Program-made: the position numbers and the translations under genes
NCBI GenBank assembly: GCA_015680685.1
Contig: MNCI01001065.1
Location: 1,827,057-1,854,250, forward strand
Length of the DNA stretch: 27,194 nucleotides
Source: Gnetum montanum
Lineage: Eukaryota; Streptophyta; Gnetopsida; Gnetales; Gnetaceae
Direction of reading: 5' to 3'
Notes under the pieces: model-generated
The model's input: the letters and a program-made list of their open reading frames with translations, nothing else
Databases searched by the model: none
Told to the model about the DNA's origin: nothing
Part shown: one piece after another, positions 9,964 through 18,900 of the stretch
Position numbering within the stretch: position 1 is the first letter of the stretch
Layout: every line of letters begins with the position of its first letter

Positions 9964-10170
9964 GATCGACATGAAGAGGGTCCCCATGAGGACAAGCCTC
10001 ATAGAGATAATCATCTTCACGAAGAGGATTCCCATGAGGAGGGGTCCCATAGAGAGGATCGCTCCCATGAATAGACACCATGCTAAGAAGGTCCTTATGA
10101 GGATGATCCTCATGAGGCTGAGATGGAGTTAAATGGCATAGATAAAAGTGGTAATAAAGGGGATGTGTAG
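9964..10170 (+). other. Exon 8 of the antisense gene: His/Glu/Asp-rich repeat tail
   Basis: Acceptor AATTGTAG at 9956-9963, phase 0 from exon 7. The product has two ~14-residue repeats, HEEGPHEDKPHRDN and HEEDSHEEGSHRED, then further copies (PYEDD, PHEAE) before the stop TAG 10,168-10,170. The His-acid spacing could bind metal ions, but that is conjecture. Internal stops: TAG 10,072 and TAA 10,084. Other frames here lack this repeat logic. Confidence 0.6.
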
Positions 10171-10200
10171 CGTGGTGATATTGGGCAAGCATTTTGTTGT

Positions 10201-10206
10201 AATAAA
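10201..10206 (+). terminator. Poly(A) signal of the antisense gene
   Basis: AATAAA lies 31 bp after the stop at 10,170 and is followed by T-rich tracts (10,224-10,270). It is consistent with a plus-strand 3' end before the repeat units at 10,304. Confidence 0.5.
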
Positions 10207-10303
10207 AAGAGATAAAGCATAACTTTTTTTTATCAAAGTGATTGTAAAATAATTTTTTTTTAATTTTATTTTATGAAGGAAAGTGTATCGTCAGAGAGGT
10301 TAC

Positions 10304-10439
10304 ACATTTTAGGCCACTACGGGCCATTGATAGTTTAAGGCCATTTCGGGCCAGGCCATCGTATGCGTAAAAGAATAAATAGAATTGCTAGTTTTAGGCC
10401 ATAGCAGGCCGTAACTAGTTTAAGGTCATTTCGGGCCAT
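10304..10439 (+). repeat. Four repeat units related to the ~35-bp array
   Basis: Units begin near 10304, 10331, 10388 and 10415, with core TAGTTTAAGGCCATTTCGGG or CTAGTTTTAGGCCATAGCAG. The core shares AGTTTtA-G-C--T--CGG with the 13-unit array at 1323-1752 and is in the same (plus) orientation. It lies between the antisense gene's poly(A) signal and the end of gag-protease. Confidence 0.65.
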
Positions 10440-10499
10440 GATGTGAATAAAAAAACGTAACGAGAACAATGCGACAAGAAAGAGCGTAAATTGCATAAT

Positions 10500-11450
10500 A
10501 GTAAACAATGCTGACTGATATAACATGTTGCGCTAATTTGTTCATTTCCCAGCTTCATAGCTGCTTCTTGATCATTTTTAGGTTTGGCAACGCGTATGGA
10601 CAAGGAGGCTTATTATAGCGTTCCTCTACGCTACCATCTTCTTCCTGGAAGGGTAGTTCAACCCAAATCAAGCTTTCGTTGACCACTGTGCTGGCCTGTT
10701 CAACCATTAGCCAGGGATTTCATCTTCGGGGATTTCAATCTCCGAACCCTGTTCCATTTCCACGTTGTTAACTGCTTGAGGGGTCATTTTATCACCATGG
10801 ATGATCACTTCCCCTCCTACATAGGGCAAGTGGATATCTTGATGAATGGGTGATGAAACTACCCTTAATTAATCCAACCAATACCTCCCTAAGATTAGGT
10901 TAAAGCTGGGCATCTCCTCGATAACGATAAACACTGCGTTTGTGGGAAATTGATCCCCTGCTACAAAGTTGATGTGCACCGTTCCCTTAACTTGCACTCA
11001 TGCCCCATTAAATGACTTCAAACATGACATTGTTGTGAGATTGATCTAGTCGATCAAACCTAGTTTGTCCACTATGGGGAATGGAATGACATTGGCAGCA
11101 ACTCCGTCATCTATGTGTACTCTCCGGATCCTATACTGGCTGACCTGGATAGTGATCAACATGGGCATTTGTGTCACCTGACCCTTTTCTGGGTCATCCT
11201 TAATGGATTTTTCATGAAATGTCAATTGGGAAGGTCGTGGTTGTTCAGCAGCGGGGGGAAGCATAATCAAATGGATTGCTTCTTCTTCCGCTGGCAAGCT
11301 CTTGTCCATAGGTATGGATGCTAACATGCGAACCATGGCTTCATGATGCTTCTACGATGTCATCAGCAAGTCATAGAGGCTCAGCATTGTATTTTTCTTT
11401 TTAAGAGCCTACTTAACTTGCATAAAAGCATCAAAGAGATCATGCCCACG
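10500..11450 (-). pseudogene. Aspartic protease region of gag-pro (broken)
   Basis: The retroviral-type aspartic protease cleaves the Gag-Pol polyprotein. Seen on the minus strand: RIRRVHIDDGVAANVIPF (near 11,130-11,080), with IDDG where families have the D-S/T/D-G active site, then KLGL, VKGTVHINF, FIVIEEMPSFNLILGRYWLD (the ILGR-WL flap-side motif, near 10,870) and GGEVIIHGDK. In-frame stops include TAG after GLID, TGA, TAA after YWLD and TAA near 10,720. A frameshift near 10,715 leads to ESLIWVELPFQEEDGSVEE, so coding similarity runs on to about 10,550. The exact end is unclear. It is followed by repeat units and the oppositely oriented gene rather than by reverse transcriptase. Confidence 0.75.
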
Positions 11451-14311
11451 ATCTAGTTATTTGCTACCCTTTTCTTCTTCCATTTGTCCAAGGAGATGGA
11501 TCTCTCGGGGAGGCATGGTTTTTGGTTGAGGGTTGCATTTTCTTGGGTAGGGAGAAGATGGTCACATTTGCATAATGTCATCTTTTTTATAGGAAGGTGG
11601 GCCAAGGGCATCGAGGCAAGGGGTGTAGGCTTAGGAAATCCCAACGTAAGGCGGTCCTTAGTTGTGTTATTTGTCATACGCCCTTCTCCTTTCCTGGTAG
11701 GTTGTGACTGGGACGTTGACTTAAAGATTTTTCCCTGCATAGCAAGAGCAACTAACATCTTTAGCATCCTAATGAAAAAGGATGCCCTAGGTGTGGGTGC
11801 AGGCTGGGCCGTAGCTTTACCGACAATGGGTTGCGAAACAAAAGTTCGAGACGAAACTAGGAGGACAAAAGGTTGTTGCTGAGTCGCACCTGTTAATGTT
11901 GATGGGCTTTTCATCCAAGGTGGGTGAGGAGGCACACGTAACACAAAGGGTTGCTTTGGCTATGCCTAGCCATCGACTTCCGTACCCACTACATTGATAG
12001 AGTACCCTGCGTTATTTGCGTTTAACAAGTCTTGGTACACATGCATGGACTGATTTTCTAGACGGAGTGGACTACTGCTGTCTAGGATCAATTTACCTTG
12101 GTCGATCATGCGTTGAATGTCATCCTTCAACACCCAACAGTAATCCATGTCATGACCACAAAGTTGCTGGTAGTCACAAAAATGATCCAGCCTGAAATTC
12201 TTGGGGACTGGCAGTTCGTTAGGCAGGGCCAAGGAGCAGTTCTTAAGCAGATCACAATGCCTTCTGTGGTGCTTCAGAGCCTCTTTGGACACCATCTTGT
12301 GTTGGATGTGGCCAGTTCCCAGTAGTTGCTTTAGAAGTTCTAAAGGCTTTACAAGTAGAGCCGTGTATTTTGAGTGATCTTTCTGCTCAAAATTAGGCTT
12401 CGACTGTGGAGGTGCCTCAGGGGTGGGTGCTGTTTCCTAATCGATGCTATTTGAGCTAGTTGTGGCCTCAACAAGCACTGTAGGTGCTTTCTTGTTGTTA
12501 TTTTTCTTTTTAGCCCCTTTGGCCACAGTTGCTACTATTTTTGTTACCGCTTTGGCCTTGTCTTTGCTCTTGTTGTGGGCATTTTTGTAGACCACATACG
12601 CTGGGTCCTTGCTAGCCTCTGTTGCATCTTGAATGCTCTTAGTCTAAGCGAAGGCTTGGCTAAGGGAGCAAGGAGTAAGGTAATATAGCTTAGACTTAAT
12701 AAAGTCATTAACTGCCACCTTCAAGATTGCCAACAGATGGGCCTCCGCGATGGGTTCAAGGATTTCATTCAAGGTGGCGCTCCATCGCTGTATGAACTTT
12801 TGAACTGGCTCAAGTGGGTCTTGTTCAACTCCCATTAGTTGGTCCAACATGACTTCTAGTTTCAGATTGTATTTGAAACAAGTCATGAACTAAGTCAGCA
12901 GCTCTTCCAAGGTCGAGATGGAAGAGCGTGGAAGTGCACGATACCAATCTAAAGCTTTGCCCATTAGGGACATAGCAAAGACACAAATGATGGTATGTGG
13001 CCATTATTGTAGCAACAACGACTTTGACCTAAAGGTAACTAGATGAGCGTTGGGATCGCCTTCCCCACTATATTTTGTAAAATGAGGAAGTGGCATCCCA
13101 AGTGGTAACAACAAGATGGGTACTGTCAAGCTAATAGGATCGTCATGGTAGAAATCCATGACCTGTATTGTATCAGATCCGACAACCTTGAGGCGTTTAA
13201 CCTCCTCAGTAAGGGTTTGAATAAGCTAGAAGGCCTGGTCTAGACCCGTGGGCAGAGAGGTTGGTTGTGGAATAGCAAGGGGAGCCATGATGGATGGCGA
13301 GATAGGGGCAGCAGCATGGCCCGTGAGCGATGCATTCGGAACTATCCCTACTGGAGGTACTGCCTATGTCATCCACCACCAAACAAGTGGTGCAAGCAGG
13401 GCAACTATCTTTGATTGTACCATAGGAAATGCTGTTTGCGTAGTCGACGGCATAGGCCATGACCTTGTAGTTGGATTTACTGCCTGCTAGATCTAGTGTT
13501 GATGATGAGTGAGATGGAACATCTGCGTAGGCAGTGCAACAGGGGGTGATGTATTTGGAGCCCACCGCGCGGTAGTGGTATGTCCTATCATGTAAGCTGG
13601 GATGAATGCAGGAGCTATGTATAATTGTGAAGTAGGCACTGTGTGCACATTTGGTGACGTAGGCACAGGTATGCAATGAGATGGATTGGCTAACTGTGGC
13701 TGTGGAGGAATGGTTTGTGAAGGAATACCACCGAGGAGGGTAGCCGGAGAGAAGAAATGCTGACGGGATGCATGCGCCACACGGCCGGCAATAGTCAATG
13801 ATAATGACGTAGTGACCATAAAAAATGGGTTTACACAGGACGCTGTGGAGGGAGGAGCCATGACAAAGCTAGTATGACTGCCTCCCTTGGAGTGGGAATT
13901 TAGGTCCTCATGCCCATCGTGGGATGCTTCATCACGGAACAACTCGTCTCATTGTTCTGCTGATGCCCTGGCCATTAGCAATTGGTCCAGCATCCACTGT
14001 TGCTGGTCTGTTAGGGGTATGGAAACATTATGTGAGGGAATGAATTCCTTCCCGTTATAGTAGATGAACTCATATTCGCGTTTCATCTCGAGTTCCTGTG
14101 GGTACATAGGTAGATTCACCATCAGCTTGGCATAGAGGAAGTTATAGTGTTTAGTGCACTGAGCGTGTCCCTCAGGCTCTTTATTTTGAATTTTGAGAGA
14201 TCAACGTGGCCGCACTAGACTAGTCAGTGACTCAACAATAGCAGGCATAGCCTGCACTGTCTAGGGGTTTTCAAGGTTAGCAGTGGTAATGGCGGTGGTT
14301 GGTACAACCAT
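11451..14311 (-). pseudogene. gag: Gag of the Tat-like element (broken by point stops)
   Basis: Gag forms the virus-like particle. The chosen start is ATG 14311-14309, in frame with everything down to about 11,900. Parts in order: an N-terminal segment with YNFLYAKLMVNLPMYPQE, a Pro/Thr-rich middle, a short helix (LIQTLTEEVKRLKVV, near 13,200), then the core capsid-like domain: HFTKYSGEGDPNAHLVTF, MSLMGKALDWYRALP and VQKFIQRWSATL. A Lys-rich stretch follows, then a knuckle-like CDYQQLCGHDMDYCWVLK (near 12,150). About 790 codons stay in one frame, but with 13 stops (10 TAG, 2 TGA, 1 TAA). Around 11,600 the frame appears to shift before PPREIHLLGQMEEEKG, which leads to the protease. The intact frame with only point stops indicates decay after insertion. 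Confidence 0.85.
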
Positions 14312-14533
14312 TCTTTATGCAACTAGAAAGTAATGATAACAGGGCTGAAGATCACAAAGGCAAAGGTAGATCGAAGGCAAATGTGGGCTTTCTATCCTAT
14401 TGGATTCCAAAGGAATCATCAGAGTGACCAATCTGTACCACACAATCACGTAAAAAACCATGGAGGTATTACGTTTATGTCAGTCGACAATGGGTATAAA
14501 CAGCTTACAATACTACCCATGAAAATGCAAATT
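14312..14533 (-). other. Leader between primer site and gag
   Basis: About 220 bp on the minus strand from the primer-binding site to the gag ATG. No coding evidence; this is where the packaging signal would be expected. Confidence 0.5.
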
Positions 14534-14561
14534 GGAGGTTCAGGCCCTCCTTCTAGCACCA
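14534..14561 (-). promoter_or_regulatory. Primer-binding site matching tRNA-Asn
   Basis: On the minus strand it begins TGGTGCTAGAAGGAGGG. Its complement ends in GGAGG-TTCAGGC-CCTCC-TTCTAGCA-CCA, that is a T-stem, a seven-base T-loop, the closing T-stem, an acceptor strand and CCA. From memory the acceptor strand TTCTAGC and the GGAGG/CCTCC T-stem match plant cytosolic tRNA-Asn. The LTR end lies immediately upstream. Confidence 0.65.
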
Positions 14562-15236
14562 GAAAACTATAATGATGGAAAATTTTTGTTGCTAGAAACA
14601 CTAAGGGGACTTTCCATGTACACAGTTTTAACCCCGGATCCGCGGGTCGTGCTGGAGAAAACAAATCTGAGGTGCCCTTAACAGTCTTGTCGATCAAATA
14701 GGGACTTACTTAGTCAGTAAATTTGTCAACGGTTATATAACGAGGTGATGAGTTGATACGAAAATATATTATTGATCTATAGGAAAATAAGATCTGTTCC
14801 AAGATCAAATTTCGAAGGCAATGAAGGCGATGTAAATTATGCAAAATGATTATAGAATTCAATGTGAACAGGACGCAATGAATTGAACTTAGAACATGCA
14901 CGATCCCAAGATCTGGGATCCACCTTATAAATAAATCTGATGAATAAAATGAGATTTACAAGCGGACTTTGGTTTGGACGAAGTACTCGCCACCAACAAG
15001 AAGCTACTTAGAGATTAAACAAGCAAAGGTCAATCTACCTTGTTTACTAGCTAATCTGGGCACAAGGGAGTCAGGCTCAAAGCAAAGTGTCTTCTTACTT
15101 GAAGTCTCTAGTCGAAAGCTTCTCTCTTTCACCATCAATGCTCTTCTATTGCCAACTCTTTCTTATCGTCTTGTCAATCTTTGCCCAAAAATGTCAAAAA
15201 ATTGCCCACTATATTGCCCCCCATTACCCATCGGGG

Positions 15237-15244
15237 TATTTATA
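15237..15244 (-). promoter_or_regulatory. TATA box of the minus-strand LTR
   Basis: TATAAATA on the minus strand, preceded by a GACATGTGTCATC box about 43 bp upstream. The same box-to-TATA layout occurs in the left LTR. Confidence 0.6.
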
Positions 15245-15338
15245 AGATTAGGGTTAGGAGAAGAACACGATTTAGATGACACATGTCCTGGGCCCACAAA
15301 CTACTATTGGCCTGATGTGTTGTAGCTAAAGCTTGTGG

Positions 15339-15699
15339 CACTACGCTGTGTTACGCTCTGATGTGTAGTATAGCGTATCCACCTTCGCCTTTAGCCTTGA
15401 ATTTCCAAATATTTAGTAGCATATTGTCTTGTGGCTACGCTGCGATACGCTGGAGAGCGTATCATAGTGTAATGACTGCTACTACTTGAATTTTGTTACC
15501 TTTGTTGCTGCGGCTAAGTCAACTGTGCTACTTGCGTTACGCTATGTCACACTGCGTAGCATAACCCAGCGTAGCATGACAAAAGTTAAGATTTTTGAAC
15601 ATGGCTAGCTTGCGAAGTTGAAGCATTATTGTTGTGCATCCCTTGTTTTGTTCTGTCTTATGGGGTCTACTACGCTGAGTTGTGTAGTGTAGCGTAGCA
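15339..15699. repeat. Four clusters of TACGCT/AGCGTA motifs in LTR U3
   Basis: Clusters at 15339-15380, 15434-15470, 15534-15580 and 15667-15699 each hold two to four copies of CTACGCTG, TTACGCT, AGCGTA or GCGTAGC in both orientations, so several can fold back (for example CTACGCTGAG...GTAGCGTAG). They sit upstream of the minus-strand TATA box, where enhancer elements of an LTR lie. Confidence 0.7.
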
Positions 15700-15810
15700 A
15701 GCCCTTAGCCGAAAAAAAAAAGAAAACTTGCTGAGATGTGCCACTTGTGGAAATTTTTTGCCTAAACTTTAAAACTTTTCTGAATCATCGAGGTCTCGAA
15801 ATTTCACGGT

Positions 15811-17718
15811 GTTTCAACAATCATCATCATCTATTTCTAAATTTGGAAGCTCCTCTATTACTACAGCTTTACCCATATTCTTATAATATCTATATTTTGT
15901 ATCCTTCTTCTTCCTTCTTTCTTGACCATGACCCTCTTGGTCTCTTCGTTTGTCTGTAATTTTTAGAGCTATTTGGAACTTCTCATCGAAGGTGTCCCAC
16001 ATCTTGTTTATCTTAATGAATATTTTGATGATAAATTTTTGTATTGGTAAGGTTTTCCTCTACACCACTTCATCAAGCAGTGCCTCCTCCTTAGTATAAT
16101 AGAAACACACCTCCCTTTTATGAATGGAAGGATCCTTATTATACTCTTCTACACTTTTACATTTTTTGAGTTCCCCTTCTTCTTTGGCCACTTGATCTAT
16201 CAACCTTTGGATTTGAAGGGCTCATAGCTCAAAAATTCTCCCTTGGGCATAAACCCTAAGAGTTTTTCTTTCTTTGTTCTAGAGCCCATCTATGATATGG
16301 GGGAGCTAATCCCTTTGGGAGTATTCATGGCTTGGGCATTGATGCAAAAGTATATAGTATCAACCCAAGGCTGCATCCAAGGACTCATGATTACATTATT
16401 TCCATCATTGGATTTTTCTTCACAAGTTGAACACTCTGGAGTATATTTGTTACTTGTCGTTGAAGAGCTTCAATATCATATGCCATCAGTGAATAGATTC
16501 TGGTTCTAAGGAATGGTACCAACTTTTAGCTTCCTTAATGAGTGTCCTTGGAAACAGTTTCAGCTTTTGCCATTCATTTTCAATGTTCTAGAAGGCATTT
16601 GCATTCTGAAAGGCTTGCAGATGGTTCTCTAGATTTGAGTTATATCCCCTTTCAAATTTGGGGATATTATTCATATCCAACCTCTTAATTTGGCTATCCT
16701 TGCAATGCCTCGTTGGGATTCTAATTGCTTCTAAAATGTTTAGCATATTTTGAGTAGCTAGCAAGGGTTCATCATAGTCACAATGATCACGATGGCCCCT
16801 ATCATGTCCATGATGTCTATGATAAGTCCTACTATGCCTTCTTTCTCGATGATGCTCCTCCCTTTGTTATTGTCCTTACCTTTGTTTTTAATCATCCTAG
16901 TAGGTTTTGAATTCCTCCCTATCCCACCATTCATCTCCATCCTGATCATGGTTGTTCTTCCTTCTATCTTAGCCTCTACTCCTCTTGTTAGAGTTGGAGG
17001 AGGAAGATAATGAGGATGATGATGAGGGTGAGAAAGAAGGAGAACTAGCACTAGAACGATACCTACTAATTCTTCTCCTTTTGTCCCTACCTTGATCAGC
17101 TTGATTTTCTTTATCTTTGTGCTTATTTTTATCCTTGCTTTTGAATGAGTGGCTATAGTTGTTATCTTTTGAGGCCTCTTGGTCTTGAGAACCATTCTTT
17201 CCCTCATCCAAGTTGTTCATAGTTGATTGCAACCTTTGGTTAAGGATCTCATTATCATACAAAGAAGGAGAGTTTGTGTATTAGGGTTCACCTAAAAAGA
17301 AGTACTTGTTGTCCTTATGTTGTTGCAAGAATAACTAGGTTGGGACCCTCTTGCCTTCAAAAGCCTCATATCATGCTTATATCTATCAATCCTTCTTTAG
17401 TTAGGCATCAGTGGGGTGATAGTTCCAATTACTATGGTCTTGGACCTCATACTCTGTGTTAAGTACAACAATGCCCAACTTGATGAGATTGTTCATCAGC
17501 ATGGGAGGAATAGATTGATCAGGAGGCAACACAATGTTGCCTTCCATATTCCTCCAGTGTAGCTACTTGTCTTGATATATGATGAAAGGAAAATTTGGAT
17601 TGTAGGGATCTAGATGAGTGTAAACAACACAAAGTTTTTGGGACATTTTTTGGACCTCCTATCTTTGATTGGATCTACTTGTAAATGGTGAAAAGTCATC
17701 CCTGCAAGGAGAAGCCAT
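15811..17718 (-). pseudogene. gag: Gag of an Athila-like Ty3/gypsy relic, minus copy (broken)
   Basis: Start taken as ATG 17718-17716 (MASPCRDDFSPF). Order of parts: an N-terminal region, a Lys/Arg- and Ser-rich linker (SRYRSSASSPSFSPSSSSSL, near 17,040), then a core with MNNIPKFERGYNSN, NHLQAFQNANAF, NIENEWQKLKLFPRTLIKEA, LFNDK, ESLDAAL and LIDQVAKEEGELKK, ending with RRKKKDTKYRY and an acidic tail (IDDDDC, stop at 15,816). The pattern of capsid core with ESL-x-RY--LL--CP resembles Athila gag. Many stops and at least two shifts near 17,350 inactivate it. The same protein is encoded on the plus strand at 20,526-22,430. It is cut off after gag by the Tat-like LTR at about 15,715. Confidence 0.8.
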
Positions 17719-18900
17719 GTTAGCTTTTGCTAAAAATAGTGTGATTGTTCTTGTCTCCTTAATGATTTATTATTGATTGTTCTTACAACATATTTGTATA
17801 ATGTTACTATCTTTTTCTACTAGTGAACTTAGCTAAATGGAATCCTTGGCAATGATGCCAATAATAAGCAACAAGTATATCCTACATCCAACCATACAAA
17901 TCACAAGTGTGCACTAGAGATCTGGTCAAATTCTGTGGACTTAGTTCCTAAGTTTGCCTATAGATAAAAATTGTTATCCTAAGGGTTATGTGATCATTAT
18001 CTTCCTAACTCTCACTTTTGTATGCTCTTTCATATGGTTAAGTGTGAGTTAAGGCATATGATATTTATTTTTGTTTGTGATTTTTATACATTTTTTATCC
18101 TAAGTGCTAGGTAAAGCAATGAATGATGGATGATTAATTATTTTAATTATCTAATGACTCTAAGGGCTAACTATCCTAACATAAGTATTCATACCCACTT
18201 GCCACACACATCCAGAACTCGTATTAATGCTACTCAGTTATCAAGTGATAATTACTGGGTGTACCAAATGGCTACTACTGGGATTACTAAGCATTATACG
18301 TTATGCTTGAAGCGGTTGTACTAATGTGTTTATTATTGATTATATTAATTATTTTAATTAATGTAACATGAAATGTAAAATGAATTTAAAGTAAAGTGCT
18401 AATTAAAAAAGGTTTAATCTAATCCAAGTGCTACAATGAATGAATGAAATCTTAACTTTATTGTCAGTTATGTTAATGCATTTAGGTACATAGCACTTGA
18501 GTAAAGTTCCATACAATCTCTTTCATTCATAGTGTGGGAACTTAGAGGGAAAAATATTATAGATCTGAAAACAACAAACTGCAAGGGCTTTGTTCCAATT
18601 CAACATGCCATAAATGCAATGGGTACATGCATTTATATAGGTGTGACTTGCATCTACATTGATAGGGAATATGTCAATGGGGCTACATCAACGCAGCCAA
18701 TCGACTATACTTCATCAATGTAATATCTATCTAATAGATCCTATGGGTCTTTGAATGTAATTAAGCTTCATTTCATTTCATTTCAAATTACTTTGAAAAC
18801 TTGGGTTGAAAGTTTCAAAATCCAATAAGAGTATTAAATGTCATAAGACATCACACATTCATAGTACACATCTAGAAAAATATTTCTTTCCAGTATTTTC
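17719..18900 (-). repeat. LTR and leader of the minus Athila-like copy
   Basis: On the minus strand a TATA box (CTATATAAA, 18,640-18,632) is followed by about 780 bp of transcribed LTR, then a primer-site-like TTGGCATCATTGCCAAGG (17,861-17,844). This resembles the common TGGTATCAGAGCCAGG initiator-Met tRNA site at about 12 of 17 positions. Gag begins 130 bp later. The block TAGTGCACACTTG...AGGATAT...TATTGCTTA near its U5 end recurs on the plus strand at 24,400-24,476. The U3 boundary is not visible; 18,900 is a guess. Confidence 0.55.

Larger units (their letters stand above)
5777..10170 (+). pseudogene. Spliced antisense gene inside the retrotransposon, about 8 exons
   Basis: I do not recognise the product. 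Inferred exons: 5777-5895, 6572-6853, 6947-7221, 7329-8379, about 8503-8706, 8839-8976, 9064-9884 and 9964-10170. Donors are GTAAGT, GTAAGT, GTAAGT, GTAAGT, GTGAGT, GTACCT (weak) and GTAAGC; all acceptors are AG. Codon phase joins correctly across introns 1, 2, 3, 5, 6 and 7; intron 4 would need a one-base indel. The first 1.35 kb of coding sequence (to 8002) is free of stops. The rest carries 14 in-frame stops (10 TAG, 3 TGA, 1 TAA). A TATA-like box precedes it and AATAAA follows at 10,201. It lies opposite to gag-pol, between protease and reverse transcriptase. Extra antisense ORFs are known in Tat elements, but downstream of pol. Alternative: an independent captured or inserted gene. Confidence 0.75.
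850..15715 (-). mobile_element. Decayed Tat/Ogre-type Ty3/gypsy element with internal antisense gene
   Basis: In minus-strand order: LTR, tRNA-Asn-like primer site, gag, protease, a 5.3 kb interval with an opposite-strand spliced gene, reverse transcriptase, RNase H, a second RNase H, integrase and a tandem-repeat 3' region. The additional RNase H and the integrase after it assign it to the Tat branch of Ty3/gypsy. The 3' LTR expected in minus orientation near the left end is absent; a related LTR in plus orientation stands there instead. Many in-frame stops and several frameshifts make it non-autonomous now. The left boundary is approximate. Alternative: a composite of two nested elements. 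Confidence 0.7.
14562..15715 (-). repeat. LTR of the Tat-like element (5' LTR, minus strand)
   Basis: Read on the minus strand, this contains a U3 with repeated TACGCT/AGCGTA motifs (15,699-15,339), a TATA box (15,244-15,237), a transcribed part, and a U5 holding AAGTAAGTCCCT (near 14,703-14,714). It ends just before the tRNA-Asn primer site. The left-hand LTR at 1-848 is its diverged relative in opposite orientation. The U3 end near 15,715 is placed at an A-rich run next to the neighbouring element and is approximate; the terminal CA is not clean. Confidence 0.7.

Noticed and set aside
9895-10192. Met/Ile-rich and His-rich open frames on both strands over the exon 8 region
   Set aside because: They arise from reading the GAG/CAT/CCT repeat in other frames; the phase-0 exon joined to exon 7 explains the repeat better.
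11484-11882. Plus-strand open frame of 132 codons opposite gag
   Set aside because: It is a shadow of the minus-strand gag frame; composition is unconvincing and it has no relatives I recognise.
13206-13676. Minus-strand open frame of 156 codons rich in His, Ser and Tyr
   Set aside because: It is out of frame with the gag frame, which continues through this stretch with only TAG stops and a sensible Pro-rich then helical sequence.
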